Source: Ilyonectria destructans
Lineage: Eukaryota > Ascomycota > Sordariomycetes > Hypocreales > Nectriaceae
Assembly: GCA_020740775.1 (NCBI GenBank)
Contig: JAHEWK010000015.1
Location: forward strand, 1,178,001 to 1,242,000
Direction: 5' to 3'
DNA length: 64,000 nucleotides
This document shows, piece by piece, positions 24,150 to 36,760 of this stretch (positions are counted from its first letter, which is position 1; every line of letters starts with the position of its first letter). The notes beneath the pieces were generated by a model. That model was not told the origin of the DNA. It ran no database searches and saw only the letters and a list, made by a program, of their open reading frames with translations. Position numbers and translations under genes: made by a program.

Positions 24150-24989
24150 ATGTACTTTACCACAACTACACATTTCATCGACCTCCAACGCGACGTGAAG
24201 TTGCACGTCAAACGGTCTCTTCCCACAAGCGAACCGCCTACACCAGCTGCCGAAATGCCAGCAGTTATCTTTCTACATTTCTGGGGTGGATCAGTATCGA
24301 CTTGGGCCCAAGTCAATGCTCTGGTTGCACCGACTTGTCCAACTATCCGCATTGACTTTCGGGGATGGGGAAACTCTATTGGCCCTGACGATGAGATGGA
24401 ATACTCGACTATTAAACTCGCGCAAGACGTTGAGAATATCGTTCGCCACCTTCATCTGAGGTCATATATTATAGTCGGCCATTCAATGGGCGCCAAAGTT
24501 GCCCAAGCAGTTGCAGGCCGAAAGGTTAACACCGGACTGCTAGGCCTTGTTCTGGTCTGTCCAGCCCCTCCGACGCCTCTGAATCTGTCCCACGAGATGC
24601 GAGACCAGCAAATTCATGCCTACGACAACGTGGAAAACGCCGAGTTTGTCACGCAAAGTGTTCTTACTTCGAAGCAACTGCCAATCGATATGGTGCAGTC
24701 TACAGTAAATGACATGCTCAAAGCTAGCCACCATGCTAAGCGTGCGTGGCCGGAATATGCTATGGGGGAAGATATCTTAGATTTAGCAAAGAACATCCAG
24801 GTGCCTGTGCTTGTCGTTGCCGCAGGGAAGGACGTTGTCGAGCCTGTTTCTAGAGTTAGGGCGGAAGTATGTGCCAATATTCCATCCGCCAGGCTTATTA
24901 CCATTGATGATTCAGGGCATCTAATGCCCCTGGAAGCTCCAGAAGAGATGGCTGAGATAATAATTGGCTTTTTATCTAATCCTGAATAG
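24150..24989 (+). CDS. Alpha/beta hydrolase
   Basis: 279-residue intronless alpha/beta hydrolase of the general esterase, haloperoxidase or C-C hydrolase superfamily. The oxyanion segment is L-H-F-W-G-G-S, the nucleophile elbow G-H-S-M-G-A (Ser112), the acid likely the Asp in A-A-G-K-D-V-V, and the base the His in D-D-S-G-H-L. The first in-frame ATG is 24150, and earlier codons in the frame lack ATG. No signal peptide is visible, so it is probably cytosolic. Neighbours do not define a pathway and the substrate is unknown. Confidence 0.85.
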   Translation: MYFTTTTHFIDLQRDVKLHVKRSLPTSEPPTPAAEMPAVIFLHFWGGSVSTWAQVNALVAPTCPTIRIDFRGWGNSIGPDDEMEYSTIKLAQDVENIVRHLHLRSYIIVGHSMGAKVAQAVAGRKVNTGLLGLVLVCPAPPTPLNLSHEMRDQQIHAYDNVENAEFVTQSVLTSKQLPIDMVQSTVNDMLKASHHAKRAWPEYAMGEDILDLAKNIQVPVLVVAAGKDVVEPVSRVRAEVCANIPSARLITIDDSGHLMPLEAPEEMAEIIIGFLSNPE

Positions 24990-25719
24990 ATATGGAGCGT
25001 AGGATAGCAACCCTTACGAATTAATTAGATTATCGCTGCCTATCTCCTACAGTATAGGCCTATGGTGTCAAACAAAATAATTACCCAATGCTAGGTCCAT
25101 CTTGTCTAGTAATATTAACAGGTTCTCCCGAGTGTACGAAGCTAAGCTATCACAGCTATCACTGAGGGACACAGCTATGGTACTAGGGAAGGCAAAAAGG
25201 TCAGTATATGCTTACGGAGAGATCAGGATCTCACAGTATTATAAATGTTTCATTGTCTACTTATGCGCTGGTTTTCGTCTAAAGTGTGACATGAATGAGC
25301 TTCTGAAGTTCGATCGACAACACTCAGTGTTGCACGTTCGAGAATCAACGGTAGTAAGCTGCTTTGAGAAAACTTTGAAAGATATTCCGAGAGCGTCGAT
25401 GCGGTGCTGCATCTACAACTGTAACGAGTTTCAGAACGCCGATTTTGTCCCTTTGTCTCAGAATGATCGGTCCAAGATCGACTGCGAAACGTTTCTGTCG
25501 CATTTAGCACTTGAAGGTAAACGTAGATTCGGTCCACCTAAATGAGATACCGAGCGATTCATCAGAGAGATATAGTGACAGAATGGTTTGGTTGTAGGGT
25601 GAGAAGAACTCTCCTCGAGAGCCTATGTACCGCCAACTTCAGTCCCGCTTCAGTTCGTCAGTTTTGTGAGGGTAAATTACGCTCACGATGCTATCTAGTC
25701 AAAAGATGACACCCCAAGC
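24990..25719. other. Intergenic between convergent hydrolases
   Basis: About 730 bp. A 147-codon open frame (25102-25545) has no ATG start and no recognisable domain, so I do not call it a gene. Confidence 0.45.
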
Positions 25720-26779
25720 TCACTTCACGCTCTTTAATACCTCATCAACAAATTCCAGGGCCTTTTCGTAGGCCTCAACTGAACCCTCCCACGGTCCAGA
25801 GCCAAATTTGTGAAGGCCATGAGGCCCATCTTTCACAAGGTACAACTCTGTCTTCACACCGAGCTCCTTTAGTTGTTCATGGTGATCCACACTTTCCTGT
25901 GGAAGCACGACCTCATCGGCGGTACCGTGAACAAAAACAGACGGAGGGTAGTCTTTTGTCACAAAGAGTTGAACAAAGGCTGGTTTGATGTCTTCAGGAA
26001 GTGCCGTGGCTCTTTTCGGATAGTCCACAACGTCGAGCTGAGCACCCAAGCCAGGTCGGCCCAAGCAGCCGTCAAGGAAGGTCCCGTCCAACTCCCAGCG
26101 AACGGTCAGTGCAAAACGACCTGTGCTCACCTTCCCTTCCACATAGTCATCACTAACTACCGTCTTGTCCGCAAGGATCTTGGGAACCGTGTCAAGGTCG
26201 ACAAACTTGGCGATCGTTGTCGGAGGTCGGGCTTGTGTCCAGTGATCCAGCAGCCAATTACCACCAGTGCCAAAGCCCGTTAGAAGAGCGGCTGGTTTCG
26301 GCTCTGCATATACGCAAGCTGCACGAGCAGAGTATGCGCCAGCAGAGAAGCCAGTCACGACTATACGAGCAGTGTCGATTGAGACTGAGCCTGGGAGTGC
26401 CTTTGCGAAATCCTCGCCTGTGAGGAACTTGAAGAGACTCTTTGCATCGTCGATCTGGTCCAGCGCTGTGCACGGATGGCATAGCCGATAGTCCGCTGAG
26501 ATGAAGATGTAGCCCTTCACTTGGCAATGATCTTCATACGTTAGAGTGGGTTTTGTATCCCTGAAGTTGGGCTATTGATGGCTTACCGTATAACCAGCGT
26601 GGAAACTGGCCGTCCCGCCGAGAACCGGCCGTCATGCCGCCACCGTGATAGTAGATCACAGTGGGCAAGGTCCCATTCGCTTCCGGGGGTAGGTAATAAT
26701 CCAACTTAATTTCATGGTCTCCAACGGTGCTGTAGACCAGGGTCTGGCCTCCTTCCGGCATCACGATTGATGAGAGCAT
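25720..26779 (-). CDS. Alpha/beta hydrolase (esterase/lipase-like)
   Basis: 330-residue hydrolase. Exons are 26587-26779 and 25720-26519, and the 67 bp intron begins GTAAGC and ends CCAAG. The oxyanion motif is Y-Y-H-G-G-G-M. The nucleophile elbow G-F-S-A-G-A follows A-R-I-V-V-T. The acid is in H-G-T-A-D-E-V-V and the base in K-D-G-P-H-G-L. The joint gives R-W-L-Y-V-K-G-Y-I-F-I-S-A-D-Y-R, the usual family sequence after HGGG. Start chosen at ATG 26779. No signal peptide is seen. It belongs to the fungal alpha/beta hydrolase-3 and prolyl-oligopeptidase-like esterases and the substrate is unknown. Confidence 0.87.
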
Positions 26780-27712
26780 ATGGTCTTTTTTAATCAAGTA
26801 AAGTGGGCTGATTTTGAGTTGGCTAAAGATCGCGGGGTGAGGATGCTAAGTTGAGGTGAGGAGAAGGCACGAAAGCGAATATATGTCCAGGTGTGTGTGG
26901 GTCAGATATCCTCCTACCGGAAAATCCGAGGGGAATATCCGAGACAGAGGGTTCTCCACGATACTCCGGTCTCCATCCAATTTTAGGTTGTAGCAAGAAG
27001 TGATAGCCGTATAAGGTCCGCTAAGCCAGACAGATTGAATGGCCTCGCTACATTCAATTCCATCACTTTTTCTACCATTTTCCATACCTGCACATATCAA
27101 TCACTTGTTATTAGAGTATTGATTACCCCGCTTCACCTTCTTCGAATGCCATGAAAGAAGCAAATCAGGTAGTATTGGATGCTTCGCCTTCCCAAAAAGC
27201 ACTAGATCGAAAATTATTATAAGACTTTAGAACTAATAAATAATAGATACCAGCGTCATGGAGATCACCGAGGACTCTACTATATTGGCTGTCTATGCAC
27301 ACTGAGCCATCGCCAGTAGCTCAGCCATGCCTAGCTCGATTGTGTACTCTACCGCTAGTACCCCGTCCCAAGCTACGTCGCATCCGTCATGATCTGCTCT
27401 ATAGATTGGGCTCGGGAGGTGATTGCCATCCCGCCCAGGAATCCCAAGCAAATGAAAGAATAGTCTTTGAATGTTCTGTGAAAGTATTCGTCAATAGAAC
27501 TGGGGCCACATGCAGTCCACATGCAGTCCACATGCTGTGCGACGGAGCGGGATTGGATTGAGGATCTACGCCCAACCAGCAAATGATATTCGCCCATGTG
27601 TCAAACGTAATCGAGGAAGATAACCCCCGCACTTTGTATTGTTTACTGAGAGGCAGCACAATATCTTGATTCAACGCAACCAATTCTGACCCCAACGGTT
27701 TTCTTCATCATA
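26780..27712. other. Divergent promoter region, hydrolase and GH31
   Basis: About 930 bp between the hydrolase start and the GH31 ATG. It carries an AT-rich patch near 27200-27250 and no supported gene. Confidence 0.5.
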
Positions 27713-30133
27713 ATGGACAAGTACAAGTTTCCTCATGACCCAATTGCTAATCCCGCCTCGATTGTGGCCGGGCACCAATACCGCTTCACCATCCTAAACG
27801 ACTTGGTCGCTCGATATGAATGGGCCGAAGACGGCGTGTTTGAAGATCGCGCCTCGACATTTGCCATCAATCGCAAGTTCCCAACCCCGCAGTTCAACGT
27901 CACAAACACAGGCGACGAGCTCACCATCAGCACCCCGGCATTCGACCTGACATACGACAAGAAGAGGTTCAGCGCCAATGGGCTCCATGTCAGCTTCCGG
28001 GCCAAGACTACCCTCTGGGGCGCCAATTGGCGCTACGGCGATTCGCATGACCACGAGAACCTCGGAGGGACGGCGCGGACCCTCGACGGCGTCGACGGGC
28101 GTTGTGATATGGGTCTTGGAGTTCTGTCTCGCGCGGGCTATGCTTGCATTGATGACAGCGACTCGATGCTCTTTGACGGCCATGGCTTTGTCGCCCCACG
28201 TCGGCCCGGGGATCGCATTGACGGATATCTCTTCGGCTACGGCTTCGACTTCCAAGGCGGCATGAAGGCGTACCATGCCATCTCAGGAATTCAGCCCTCG
28301 GTGCCCAGGTGGGCATTGGGGAATTGGTGGAGTCGATACCACTCCTATACCGACAAAGAGTATCTCGCCCTCATGGACAACTTCAAGACGGAAACCATTC
28401 CACTTTCCGTCGCCGTCATTGACATGGACTGGCACGTCGTCAAAGGGGATGACGTTCCTCACTCCGGCTGGACAGGCTATACTTGGAATAAAGAATTATT
28501 CCCCGACCCAGACGCTTTTGGCAAGGCCTTGCGAGAGAGAAAATTGAGAATGACCCTCAACGACCATCCCCACGCAGGAATCGCCTCGCATGAAGATCTA
28601 TACGAGAAGGTGGCCAAGTACTTAGGTCACGACACCACCAACAAGGCGACTATCCTCTTCAACCCCACCTCGCCAAAGTTCATTGAAGCCTACTTGAACA
28701 TCCTCCACCGGGACCTCGAGAGGAACTGCGATTTTTGGTGGATCGACTGGCAACAAGGCTCCTCCTCTGCCATCCCTGGCATCGACCCTCTCTGGGTCCT
28801 TAATCACTTCCACTACCTCGACAATGCGCAACAGGTCGAGGAGGGCAACAAGCCGCTGATCTTCTCACGGTTTGCTGGGCCAGGTAGCCACAGGTACCCA
28901 GTGGGATTCTCGGGCGACTCCATCAACACCTGGGACTCTCTTAGGTTCCAACCCGAGTTCACAGCCACGGCGTCCAACATTGGCTACGGATGGTGGAGTC
29001 ATGACATCGGCGGCCACATGTTTGGCTATCGCGATGATGAGCTGGCCACTCGGTGGGTCCAGTTCGGGGCATTGTCTCCCATCTTGCGGCTTCACTCCTC
29101 GAACAGCCCCTGGACCTCTAAAGAGCCGTGGAACTTTCGTGCAGAATATCACGGGGCCATGAAGAAATTCATGCAACTCAGACACCGGCTCATCCCGTAC
29201 ATTTACACTGTAAATGTCACCTCGGTACCAGATGGCTTACCGCTAGTCCAGCCTTTGTATTGGAGATTCCCTGAGCGCGATGAAGCTTATCATAAGCCCA
29301 ACCAGTACTTTTTCGGATGCTCCATGGTCGTTGCACCGATTGTTGACCCCAGGGATAACAGAACAAATCACGCCGCCGCGAATGTTTGGGTACCCCCCTC
29401 TACGCATGTGGACTTGTTTACCGGGTCAGTCTACGATGGCGATCGTGAGATCGTCATGTACCGCACGATTGACCACATTCCGATACTTGCTCCTGAGGGA
29501 TCAATAATTCCACTGGACAAGAACCTCCAGCCCACGAATGGTAGCTGTAACCCCGAGGGCTTCGAAGTCCTCGTGGTGGTTGGCCAGAATGGCAGCTTCA
29601 CCATTGTCGAAGACAAATTTGACGACCCCAGTGGAGTGAGCACCCCAACTGCTGCCGAGAACATACGAAGCATGAGGAGGGTTGTTTATAATCAATCAAC
29701 TGGCACACTGTCAACCACAAGCAGCTACAAGAGCTGGAGATTTAAATTTATCTCTCTTTTGCACGACCCAGCCTCAGTTTCAGTTCTTGTCGATGGTATC
29801 AAGATTGATGCCAAAATTACTAGGGACGAATCCCCCCTTGTCCCAGGTCTCAGCGTTGAGATTCCAGAGGTCTCGTCTCAGGATGCAGCCATCGACATTG
29901 TCCTTGGCCCAGATCCGCAATTGAGCATCATGGACCCGACCCAACGCATCAAAGACTTGCTGCTTGACTACCAGGTGGACTTTTCGGTCAAAGACAAGCT
30001 CTGGGCCATATGCCAATCATCGCGACCAGCTACAACCAAAATTGGGGTGCTGATGGGATTGGGACTCGATGAAGTGTTGCTTGGTCCGATTTTAGAATTG
30101 CTCGTTTCCGACAGTCGGCCATCCAGCCACTAG
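27713..30133 (+). CDS. Glycoside hydrolase family 31 (alpha-glucosidase/alpha-xylosidase type)
   Basis: 806-residue intronless retaining glycosidase. GH31 enzymes release alpha-linked glucose, xylose, galactose or related sugars. The catalytic TIM barrel is clear: V-I-D-M-D-W-H (about 238), the nucleophile in F-W-W-I-D-W-Q-Q-G (Asp345) and the acid/base in F-S-G-D-S-I-N-T-W (Asp402), with W-W-S-H-D-I-G-G-H after it. No signal peptide is present, so the enzyme is probably intracellular, unlike secreted fungal alpha-glucosidases. The W-I-D-W-Q nucleophile sequence differs from the W-x-D-M-N of classical alpha-glucosidases. The exact substrate is not predictable. Confidence 0.92.
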   Translation: MDKYKFPHDPIANPASIVAGHQYRFTILNDLVARYEWAEDGVFEDRASTFAINRKFPTPQFNVTNTGDELTISTPAFDLTYDKKRFSANGLHVSFRAKTTLWGANWRYGDSHDHENLGGTARTLDGVDGRCDMGLGVLSRAGYACIDDSDSMLFDGHGFVAPRRPGDRIDGYLFGYGFDFQGGMKAYHAISGIQPSVPRWALGNWWSRYHSYTDKEYLALMDNFKTETIPLSVAVIDMDWHVVKGDDVPHSGWTGYTWNKELFPDPDAFGKALRERKLRMTLNDHPHAGIASHEDLYEKVAKYLGHDTTNKATILFNPTSPKFIEAYLNILHRDLERNCDFWWIDWQQGSSSAIPGIDPLWVLNHFHYLDNAQQVEEGNKPLIFSRFAGPGSHRYPVGFSGDSINTWDSLRFQPEFTATASNIGYGWWSHDIGGHMFGYRDDELATRWVQFGALSPILRLHSSNSPWTSKEPWNFRAEYHGAMKKFMQLRHRLIPYIYTVNVTSVPDGLPLVQPLYWRFPERDEAYHKPNQYFFGCSMVVAPIVDPRDNRTNHAAANVWVPPSTHVDLFTGSVYDGDREIVMYRTIDHIPILAPEGSIIPLDKNLQPTNGSCNPEGFEVLVVVGQNGSFTIVEDKFDDPSGVSTPTAAENIRSMRRVVYNQSTGTLSTTSSYKSWRFKFISLLHDPASVSVLVDGIKIDAKITRDESPLVPGLSVEIPEVSSQDAAIDIVLGPDPQLSIMDPTQRIKDLLLDYQVDFSVKDKLWAICQSSRPATTKIGVLMGLGLDEVLLGPILELLVSDSRPSSH

Positions 30134-33100
30134 CTTGGACACATTTCGGATAGACCGGGTTCGGAACGATATCGCCGCTCGGGAAGTGGAGAAAAGAGGC
30201 ATTTTCGGGACACTGTTGGCAACCAAGAATTGAGCTATTGAGAGATAGAGCCTGGATCAGCCAATGCAGGATAAATGAGTTTGGATGCAATGATTTTGAT
30301 TTTGTTTGCGTTGACGTTATTTTTTAAATGCTACGAGCAAGAAGTCGCTGGCTGCGAATCAATCTACTCTCCATCCCAGTTGATCTAGGGTAAACCTGCC
30401 CATTGTTGACCGAGCTGCATTATACTAACCATTCTCCCTCTGTCTGCAGGACCCCAATCACGGTTACAAAGGTCGAATATAGACATATCTGTCATATCGG
30501 TAGAGTAAGCTTAGTAGATTGAAGTCAGCATAGAATCCACACTATTTACGACAACCGTTGTTAGTGTTTTAGCTGGACGAGCATCTTATTTACGCAAGGA
30601 GCTATCTCAACCAAATAAATAGATAGTGTATCTCTCTACGCATTGTTCAATCTTCAGCACGTCGTTTACGTACCGTGTTGCTGGCGTCAACGGCGTTATG
30701 AACATGCACATTGTCCGCTACCAACACTCGGAAAACGCAGAGTATGGTCAAGGCAGCCAAAAGGTGCGCTGTGAGTGCAGCAAAAAGGCCCCGATAACTT
30801 ATCCTCACCAGAATAATTCAGGTGTACATGGGCATCATTTCAATGCCAAGGCCGGCAGTCGGCTCAGCGCACTAGACTCAAGGACGCATCCTTGTGGATC
30901 TCTGCAAATGGATGCCCAGCCCAGAAGCCAGGCAGCCAAGCGGCCAAGGACGGCTGAATCTCGATTCATGCTTGGCAGGTACCTGTAGAGTATGCCTGCA
31001 TTATCTTGTAAACTTACCTGCCTCGGCGAAATCTATGGGCCGTTCCTCAAAGCTTGGAAATTTACCAGCTGGGAAGGTGTTATTGGAGTGTCCACCGCCA
31101 GAGGGACCATAGATCATCCAAATACGGGCTCACCAGAGACGATCTCGCCTATTAGCTCACACATCTCAAAAAGAGTGACCAAAATGCCTCCAACATGTTC
31201 CAGCCGCGGGAGCAAACAAGGACGGAAGCCCGGTAGCTAACCAGTCTCTCGGCGACTTCGTTCTCCGAGCGGCGGCTGTTCCGCCCGAGGGAAGTTTTCG
31301 TTCCATTTCGTCAAGGAAGATGAGCGGGTAACGCGCAATGACCTTGAGAGAGTGATATCTTGTTGGGTGTGAAGGGAGTGGAGCCAGCGCCACCAGGAGC
31401 AAGTGGCGGCGCCGTTCGCTCAGAATTACCTGTGATAGTTACAAGCCGAGACCGGGCATGAGGAAGTCTACCTGATAGCAGTAGGCCAGGCCGTCGAAGA
31501 GAGCGAGGAAGAGATTTCCAAGGTGGTTGCGGTGTACATTGCAAGGGCGCGAGATGGGAAACGACGGTGACAGGTTAGCAGAAGCGAACCACGGCAACGT
31601 CTGGTGGTTCCCTGACGCACTAGGAATTCGGTTAGTCATGGAGTGTGACGGGGATCGGAAGTTCGGCATCCAGATGGGACCACGCGAAAGCCACGGCCAG
31701 GTCGGGATCTGGCTGGGCGCCGGCTCCGCTGACTACTGAGCTTAGGAGCTAGATGACCGCTGCTAAGATAATCTGGATTGAGATCGTTCCGACTAGAGGA
31801 GCCACGCGTGGGGTTATTTGTTGACAATTTGGCGGTTTAGCTGTTGAGCATGGCATGATGTTGGTTCTTATGACTGACCAGAGTCTGGATCTGCAGGTTG
31901 AGGAAGCGTGGGAGGTCATGGCTGGTATCGTGAAGACTAAGATCAACGAGGAATGGGCGGAATGGGCGGAACCGGCGCGTGCAGATGCATCATGCACTAC
32001 GAAAAGCCATCACCCACGCTCGTGGGATTAGAGACAGAAATAACGTTAGTGTTTAAAGTTTCTTCTGGCTCTTTTGTTGGCGTACAGTCGATCACGAGGC
32101 CAAGTTATTATCTTATCAATCCGAGGCCCAGCATCTTATCGATCCGCATCTAATCAGCCAGGATCACCCATGCCCTCCTCCTGATCCCGGCCCAAGGGTT
32201 CTAGACGCCCCGTGGACCCCCCAAAGGTCCCGACGAGCTAGGAAAAGCCAGCGGCCAACATGCCATTTTTAGTGGATCTTGCGGAGCCGTTTCAGAGGCC
32301 GTTCTTCAGCTGTCTGGTCATGTCTCGTCTGTGAGGTGCTGTGTGGACTGACCGAATCCGAAAGAGAGGGCCGGCATACACTGCGCGGCGAACGGCATGC
32401 GAGAAATACCCACGGGAGATGCGAGACTGAAGTTTGGGACGGATCATTGCCGAAGTGGCCAGGCCCCCTGGCTGAAGAATATCCTAGTCCAGAGTACTCC
32501 GTATCCCAGCCCGGAGTCGGAGCCGTTTCTGCTGGCAAATGATGACCTCCACCTCGCCTAGGCCCTGGCGAGTAGCATTTGTCTCGCCATCGTTAATCAA
32601 GGGGACACCCTTTCCTCTCGCCCAAAGCAGCGTCCAGCAGCAGAGCGTAGACGTCTGATGGACGCCTAAGCATATCGCGAGTGGGTTCTTCGGTCACCCG
32701 GACACTCCGCCGTCCGAGATATCGGAGCCAGCCACAACTCGCCGGAGGTCATCGCCGGTGGATTCCCCCGCCATCTTGGCGTGCCGTGATCCGAAATATC
32801 AATGCTAGTTCGTGCCATGGCCCATGGCTCCCAGGGCTACGGGTTGGGAGGCGTTGGGAGGCGTTCAAGCCCGCGTACAAGGCGTCGACGGCGTTGTTGG
32901 CCCAGCCGGTTCGAGACCTCACTGTTGCTCATCCCGCATGCATGGAGACAGGATCGGTGGAGCTCCGAACGGTCGTCTCGCCGCGTGATGCGCAGGACCG
33001 TCGATATCTCGTGTGGCCCGACTTCACACGGCCTGCCACGAGCTGCTCTCGAGCCCCGGGCCCTGCGTCGACGTCGACGCTAACCGTGCCGTGCTATCCC

Positions 33101-33881
33101 GGGCTTGCGTCGTTCGTTGTTCTGTCCCGATTACTGCGAACATCCTCGTGGCCAAGCGTTCGCCCATCCGTGTATATCCCACATCCCGTCTTGGCGGGGC
33201 CGTGGCTGAAAGCTCCAGCACCCATCGGGAAATCTGCCAAGGTTATGGATGAGCTAGAAAGAACCTTTTCTGACGGGTGGAGAGATCGCCGAGCAGTCGA
33301 GCCGAGTGGACAGCCAGCCGTCAAGGAACGCGCTGGAATATAGCTCAAACGTGTAGGGATAGCCGCTGTAAGCTGAGATGGAACCCGAGCATTGTGGCTC
33401 GAGGAGGCATGATACGAATTATGACCATGTCCTGCAGACGCACGAATGGAGTCATGTCCTTCCAGCAATTAGCCCCGATGTCCACGTCCTGAAGCCCTAA
33501 GCACGAATCGAGTTGTTCGTAAAGCCCGTGACGATCTTTTCGCCTCGGCTAGTGATGGGGATTGGGATATGGGATGGGTGGGATGTGAGTTAGTGACAAA
33601 TGAGGCTTGCTCTGGCGTGGAGGGTTGTAACTTGTGGCCTGTGACTGGTGAAGGGTTTTTCTCTTAGTGATTTTTGTGTCTCTTTGAATACTTGTCGGAG
33701 CCATTGGTCCTTGACGTATCTAGTATAAAGCCCACTGTCTTCCGTTATGTTGCTCATCTTCAAGCGATCTGCATCCAAGCCCTTGGCTCTCGCCCCTCAC
33801 CCCCATTTCCTCACAGGGAGACATCAATCATTGTCGTCATACAAAGTATCCCTTGTTTGGCGTTGAGTCTTCAAGACCAAA
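30134..33881. other. Gene-poor region of 3.7 kb
   Basis: Longest stretch without a supported gene. Composition shifts from mixed to GC-rich at about 32600-33400, where overlapping open frames in several phases (the longest 220 codons from 32681) look like compositional by-products. A few short protein-like patches, for example around 31740-31960, could be relics, but I cannot match them to a family. The right end holds the ferric reductase promoter. Confidence 0.4.
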
Positions 33882-36120
33882 ATGCCACTTCACTCCTCTC
33901 TCGCAGCGGTGGTGGCGGCGCTCCTCGTTGCGCCTGTCGCCCATGCTGAACCCCTCGTCGGCTATGGCACGAGTGATTACGACATTCCATGCCTATACGC
34001 CTGCGGTTCTGCTATCCCTACAACTCTCGACTGCCCAGAGTATGCTGGCATGACTGCAGAGGAGAAAGCCGCGGCGTATCCCTCTTCAATTTGTTTTGGC
34101 AACGATACTTCGTATCTCACCTCGATTGCGTGGTGCATTCAAGGGCACTGCGATGAATCCGTCAAACTCTGGGAGATTGAGAAACACTGGGAGGAAGAGC
34201 TCTTCTATGGCTCCACTGACCCAGGAGTTGTTATTCGGTATACCTACGCTGAGGCTCTTGATCAGATCGATACAAAGCATCCTCCGAAACCTATGGGCAC
34301 CGATACGGTTTTGAACCGCACGATTTCTCTCACTGCTGAGGAGTATCTTGGTTATATCAACGCTATCACTGGGTTTGCAATTATTGCCAAGAATGAAGCT
34401 ACCTTCTCGTAAGTGTACCTGATCCCCTGTATGTCTTAGTTGCTTGTTACTAATATCCATACCTTTATACAGTCTTCTTGTATTCCTCGGCGGTGCCGTA
34501 GCTCCTGTCGGCTTATCCCTACTCCGTCTGCTTCCCTGGCCCGTTAAGCTCCGGAGCAAATTCTACGCATACCTCATCGACCCACCCGTGTTTGGCAAAC
34601 GCCATAACGTACCCGTCCTTGGCCTAGCTATGGTCCCTACCCGCGGCCAGGCCATATTTATCATCTACATTATCGTCATTAATACCGTGGCTGCTTTTGT
34701 GGGATACCCCCGCTTTACGCCAAACTCCTGGTATCCTGATCGTTCTTATGAGCTCACTCGTCATATTGCCAACCGTCTGGGAATGTTATCTTTCGCCAAT
34801 ATCCCGCTTACTATTATTTACGGCGGTAGAAACAACATGCTGATGTGGCTTACCAACTGGTCTCACTCAACCTTTCTGCTCCTCCACCGCTGGGTGGCTT
34901 TTGCTTGTACTATGCAAGCCTGTATCCATTCCGCGATGTGGCTACACCTTATGGTTGCGCAGGACTCCTATTTCGAGGCTGCTGCCATGCCTTATTGGTA
35001 CTGGGGAATTATTGGAACTTTGTCTTTGAGCCTTCTGATTCCTCTGTCTATGCTACCGATCCGAGTCAATTGGTACGAGGTCTTCCTCATTGGCCATATT
35101 GCCCTAGCCATTACAGCTATTGCAGGTGCATGGTATCACATCCTTTACCTCTATGATGGCTCGGATGGCTTTGATGTCTGGTTATTCGTGGCAATGGCTG
35201 TCTGGGCCTTTGACAGATTGTTGCGTGTCGCCAGAATCAGCAAGCACGGGTTAAAGAGAGCATACGTCACCAAGGTTGATGATGAGTATATCCGCATCGA
35301 TATCCCCGGTGTTGACTGCCGCGGGTACTGCTATGCCTACTTCCCTACCCTTTCATGGCGTATGTGGGAGAACCATCCTTTCTCGATTGCCGGTCTTAAC
35401 GCCGGCGATCATGGTCTTTGTACGGAGTCTTTGACTTCTACCTCGAACTCGAACTCTGACTCCGAAGGTTCAGCCGTGGTGGTTGACGCTGCTGCAAGAA
35501 AGGAGGCAGGCATTGTTACAACCAGAACACGTTCCATCGCCACCCTGAATGAGAAGCAAGCCGGGATTACCATCTTCGTCCGTCCCCACAAGGGTCTCAC
35601 TAAGCTTCTTGCTGGAAAGGCGGGTCTCGAAATTGGGATCCCTTGTCTTATTGAGGGCACTTACGGGCACGAGGGCAAGACTTATCTACAGGGCACTGAA
35701 GGGAAATTCGCTCCTACTCCTGACTACCCGAATACGCTCTGTATTGCCGGCGGTGTTGGTGTCACTGCTCTTCTTCCCGGTCTCCAAAGCTCCCTCAGTC
35801 TGTATAAGCCCATCGGAAACACCAAGCTGTATTGGGGCATTCGGAATCGTGGCCTGGTAGATGCGATCGAAGCCATGATGCTAGGACAAGGTGATGGCAC
35901 GAAGGCTAACTGGGGTCGCATTGAGCCTCATATTACGGTTGGGTCGCGCATGAACGTACGACAAATCTTAGAAGAGGAGTTGGGAGAGGCTGGAGGCGCC
36001 GGGACTACAGTTATTGTTTGTGGGCCCTTGGCTATGTGCGACGAGGTACGATATACAGTTGCGGCGTTGGCCCGACATGGAGCTGTGGTGAGACTCATGG
36101 AGGAGTCTTTGGCGTGGTAG
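33882..36120 (+). CDS. Ferric/cupric reductase transmembrane protein (FRE family)
   Basis: 724-residue plasma-membrane metalloreductase that passes electrons from NADPH via FAD and two hemes to extracellular Fe3+ or Cu2+. Exons are 33882-34408 and 34473-36120. Order: signal peptide (to about residue 23), Cys-containing extracellular N-domain, TM helices, and the ferric reductase core with heme-histidine spacing in L-L-H-R-W...C-I-H-S and I-G-H-I-A-L...W-Y-H-I-L. The FAD-binding motif H-P-F-S-I-A follows, then a Ser-rich insert, the NADPH motif A-G-G-V-G-V-T-A and the end motif V-C-G-P-L-A-M-C-D. All key motifs are present. Usually induced by iron limitation; no iron-responsive site was identified here. 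Confidence 0.92.
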
Positions 36121-36760
36121 CGCATTAGACCTCGATAGCGAGCTAAAGAATTGAGTGTGAATTTGGTCAACATTTGCAAACATTTATGCAGGGGGTGCAG
36201 ACAGGTAGCAGCCAACGCCTGGCCGTAGGCGGACTCTGAGTATCGTGAGACTTGGAGCTGGCGGTGCGTCGAGTAATGCGGGCATTGCAAATGAATTCCT
36301 TCATTATCTCCACCGGTCCGACCCAACAGGCAGGTAGAGTATGGTTTAGCATTAATATCCCTGTTGAAATCAAAAGGCGCCCTCCTGCCATTGGTGGAAG
36401 TTTCTCAATCGCTTCATCTCTACCCGAACCAATCCGACTGATCAAAGGAAAGATCGTCATCACGCCGTTAGATCGCATCGTTTTCGTGTAAATGGTAACA
36501 TAGCAAGCCTAGACTAGATTGAGTAGAAAATCCGCCTTTGCGATTGGTGTTGCGACCGGAGAAGTTGCCAACAGCATCCTGGTACTTTCGGACAACAGCC
36601 CCGAAGCAGATGCATGCAATCGAGCAGGGGCCTTTGGCCTTGCTGGTGTCTATATAATTACCAGCCTTGGAGAACAATATTTCCGTCAAACTCATTGAAC
36701 TTATCCGCTCTCAACTGCAATTCCTCACGTTTCCATAACGCCGGGTCATTCGAAAACAAC
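36121..36760. other. Intergenic between ferric reductase and DUF1961 gene
   Basis: About 640 bp containing the ferric reductase 3' end and the next promoter. No supported feature is seen. Confidence 0.5.

Noticed and set aside
25102..25545. 147-codon open frame between two convergent hydrolases
   Set aside because: No ATG at its start, no recognisable domain and a mixed AT-rich context; could be a relic but not supportable as a gene.
32681..33343. 220-codon open frame in the GC-rich intergenic region
   Set aside because: Arg/Ser/Pro-rich composition without domains, overlapped by open frames in other phases; typical of GC-rich non-coding DNA. No in-frame ATG was found at its start.
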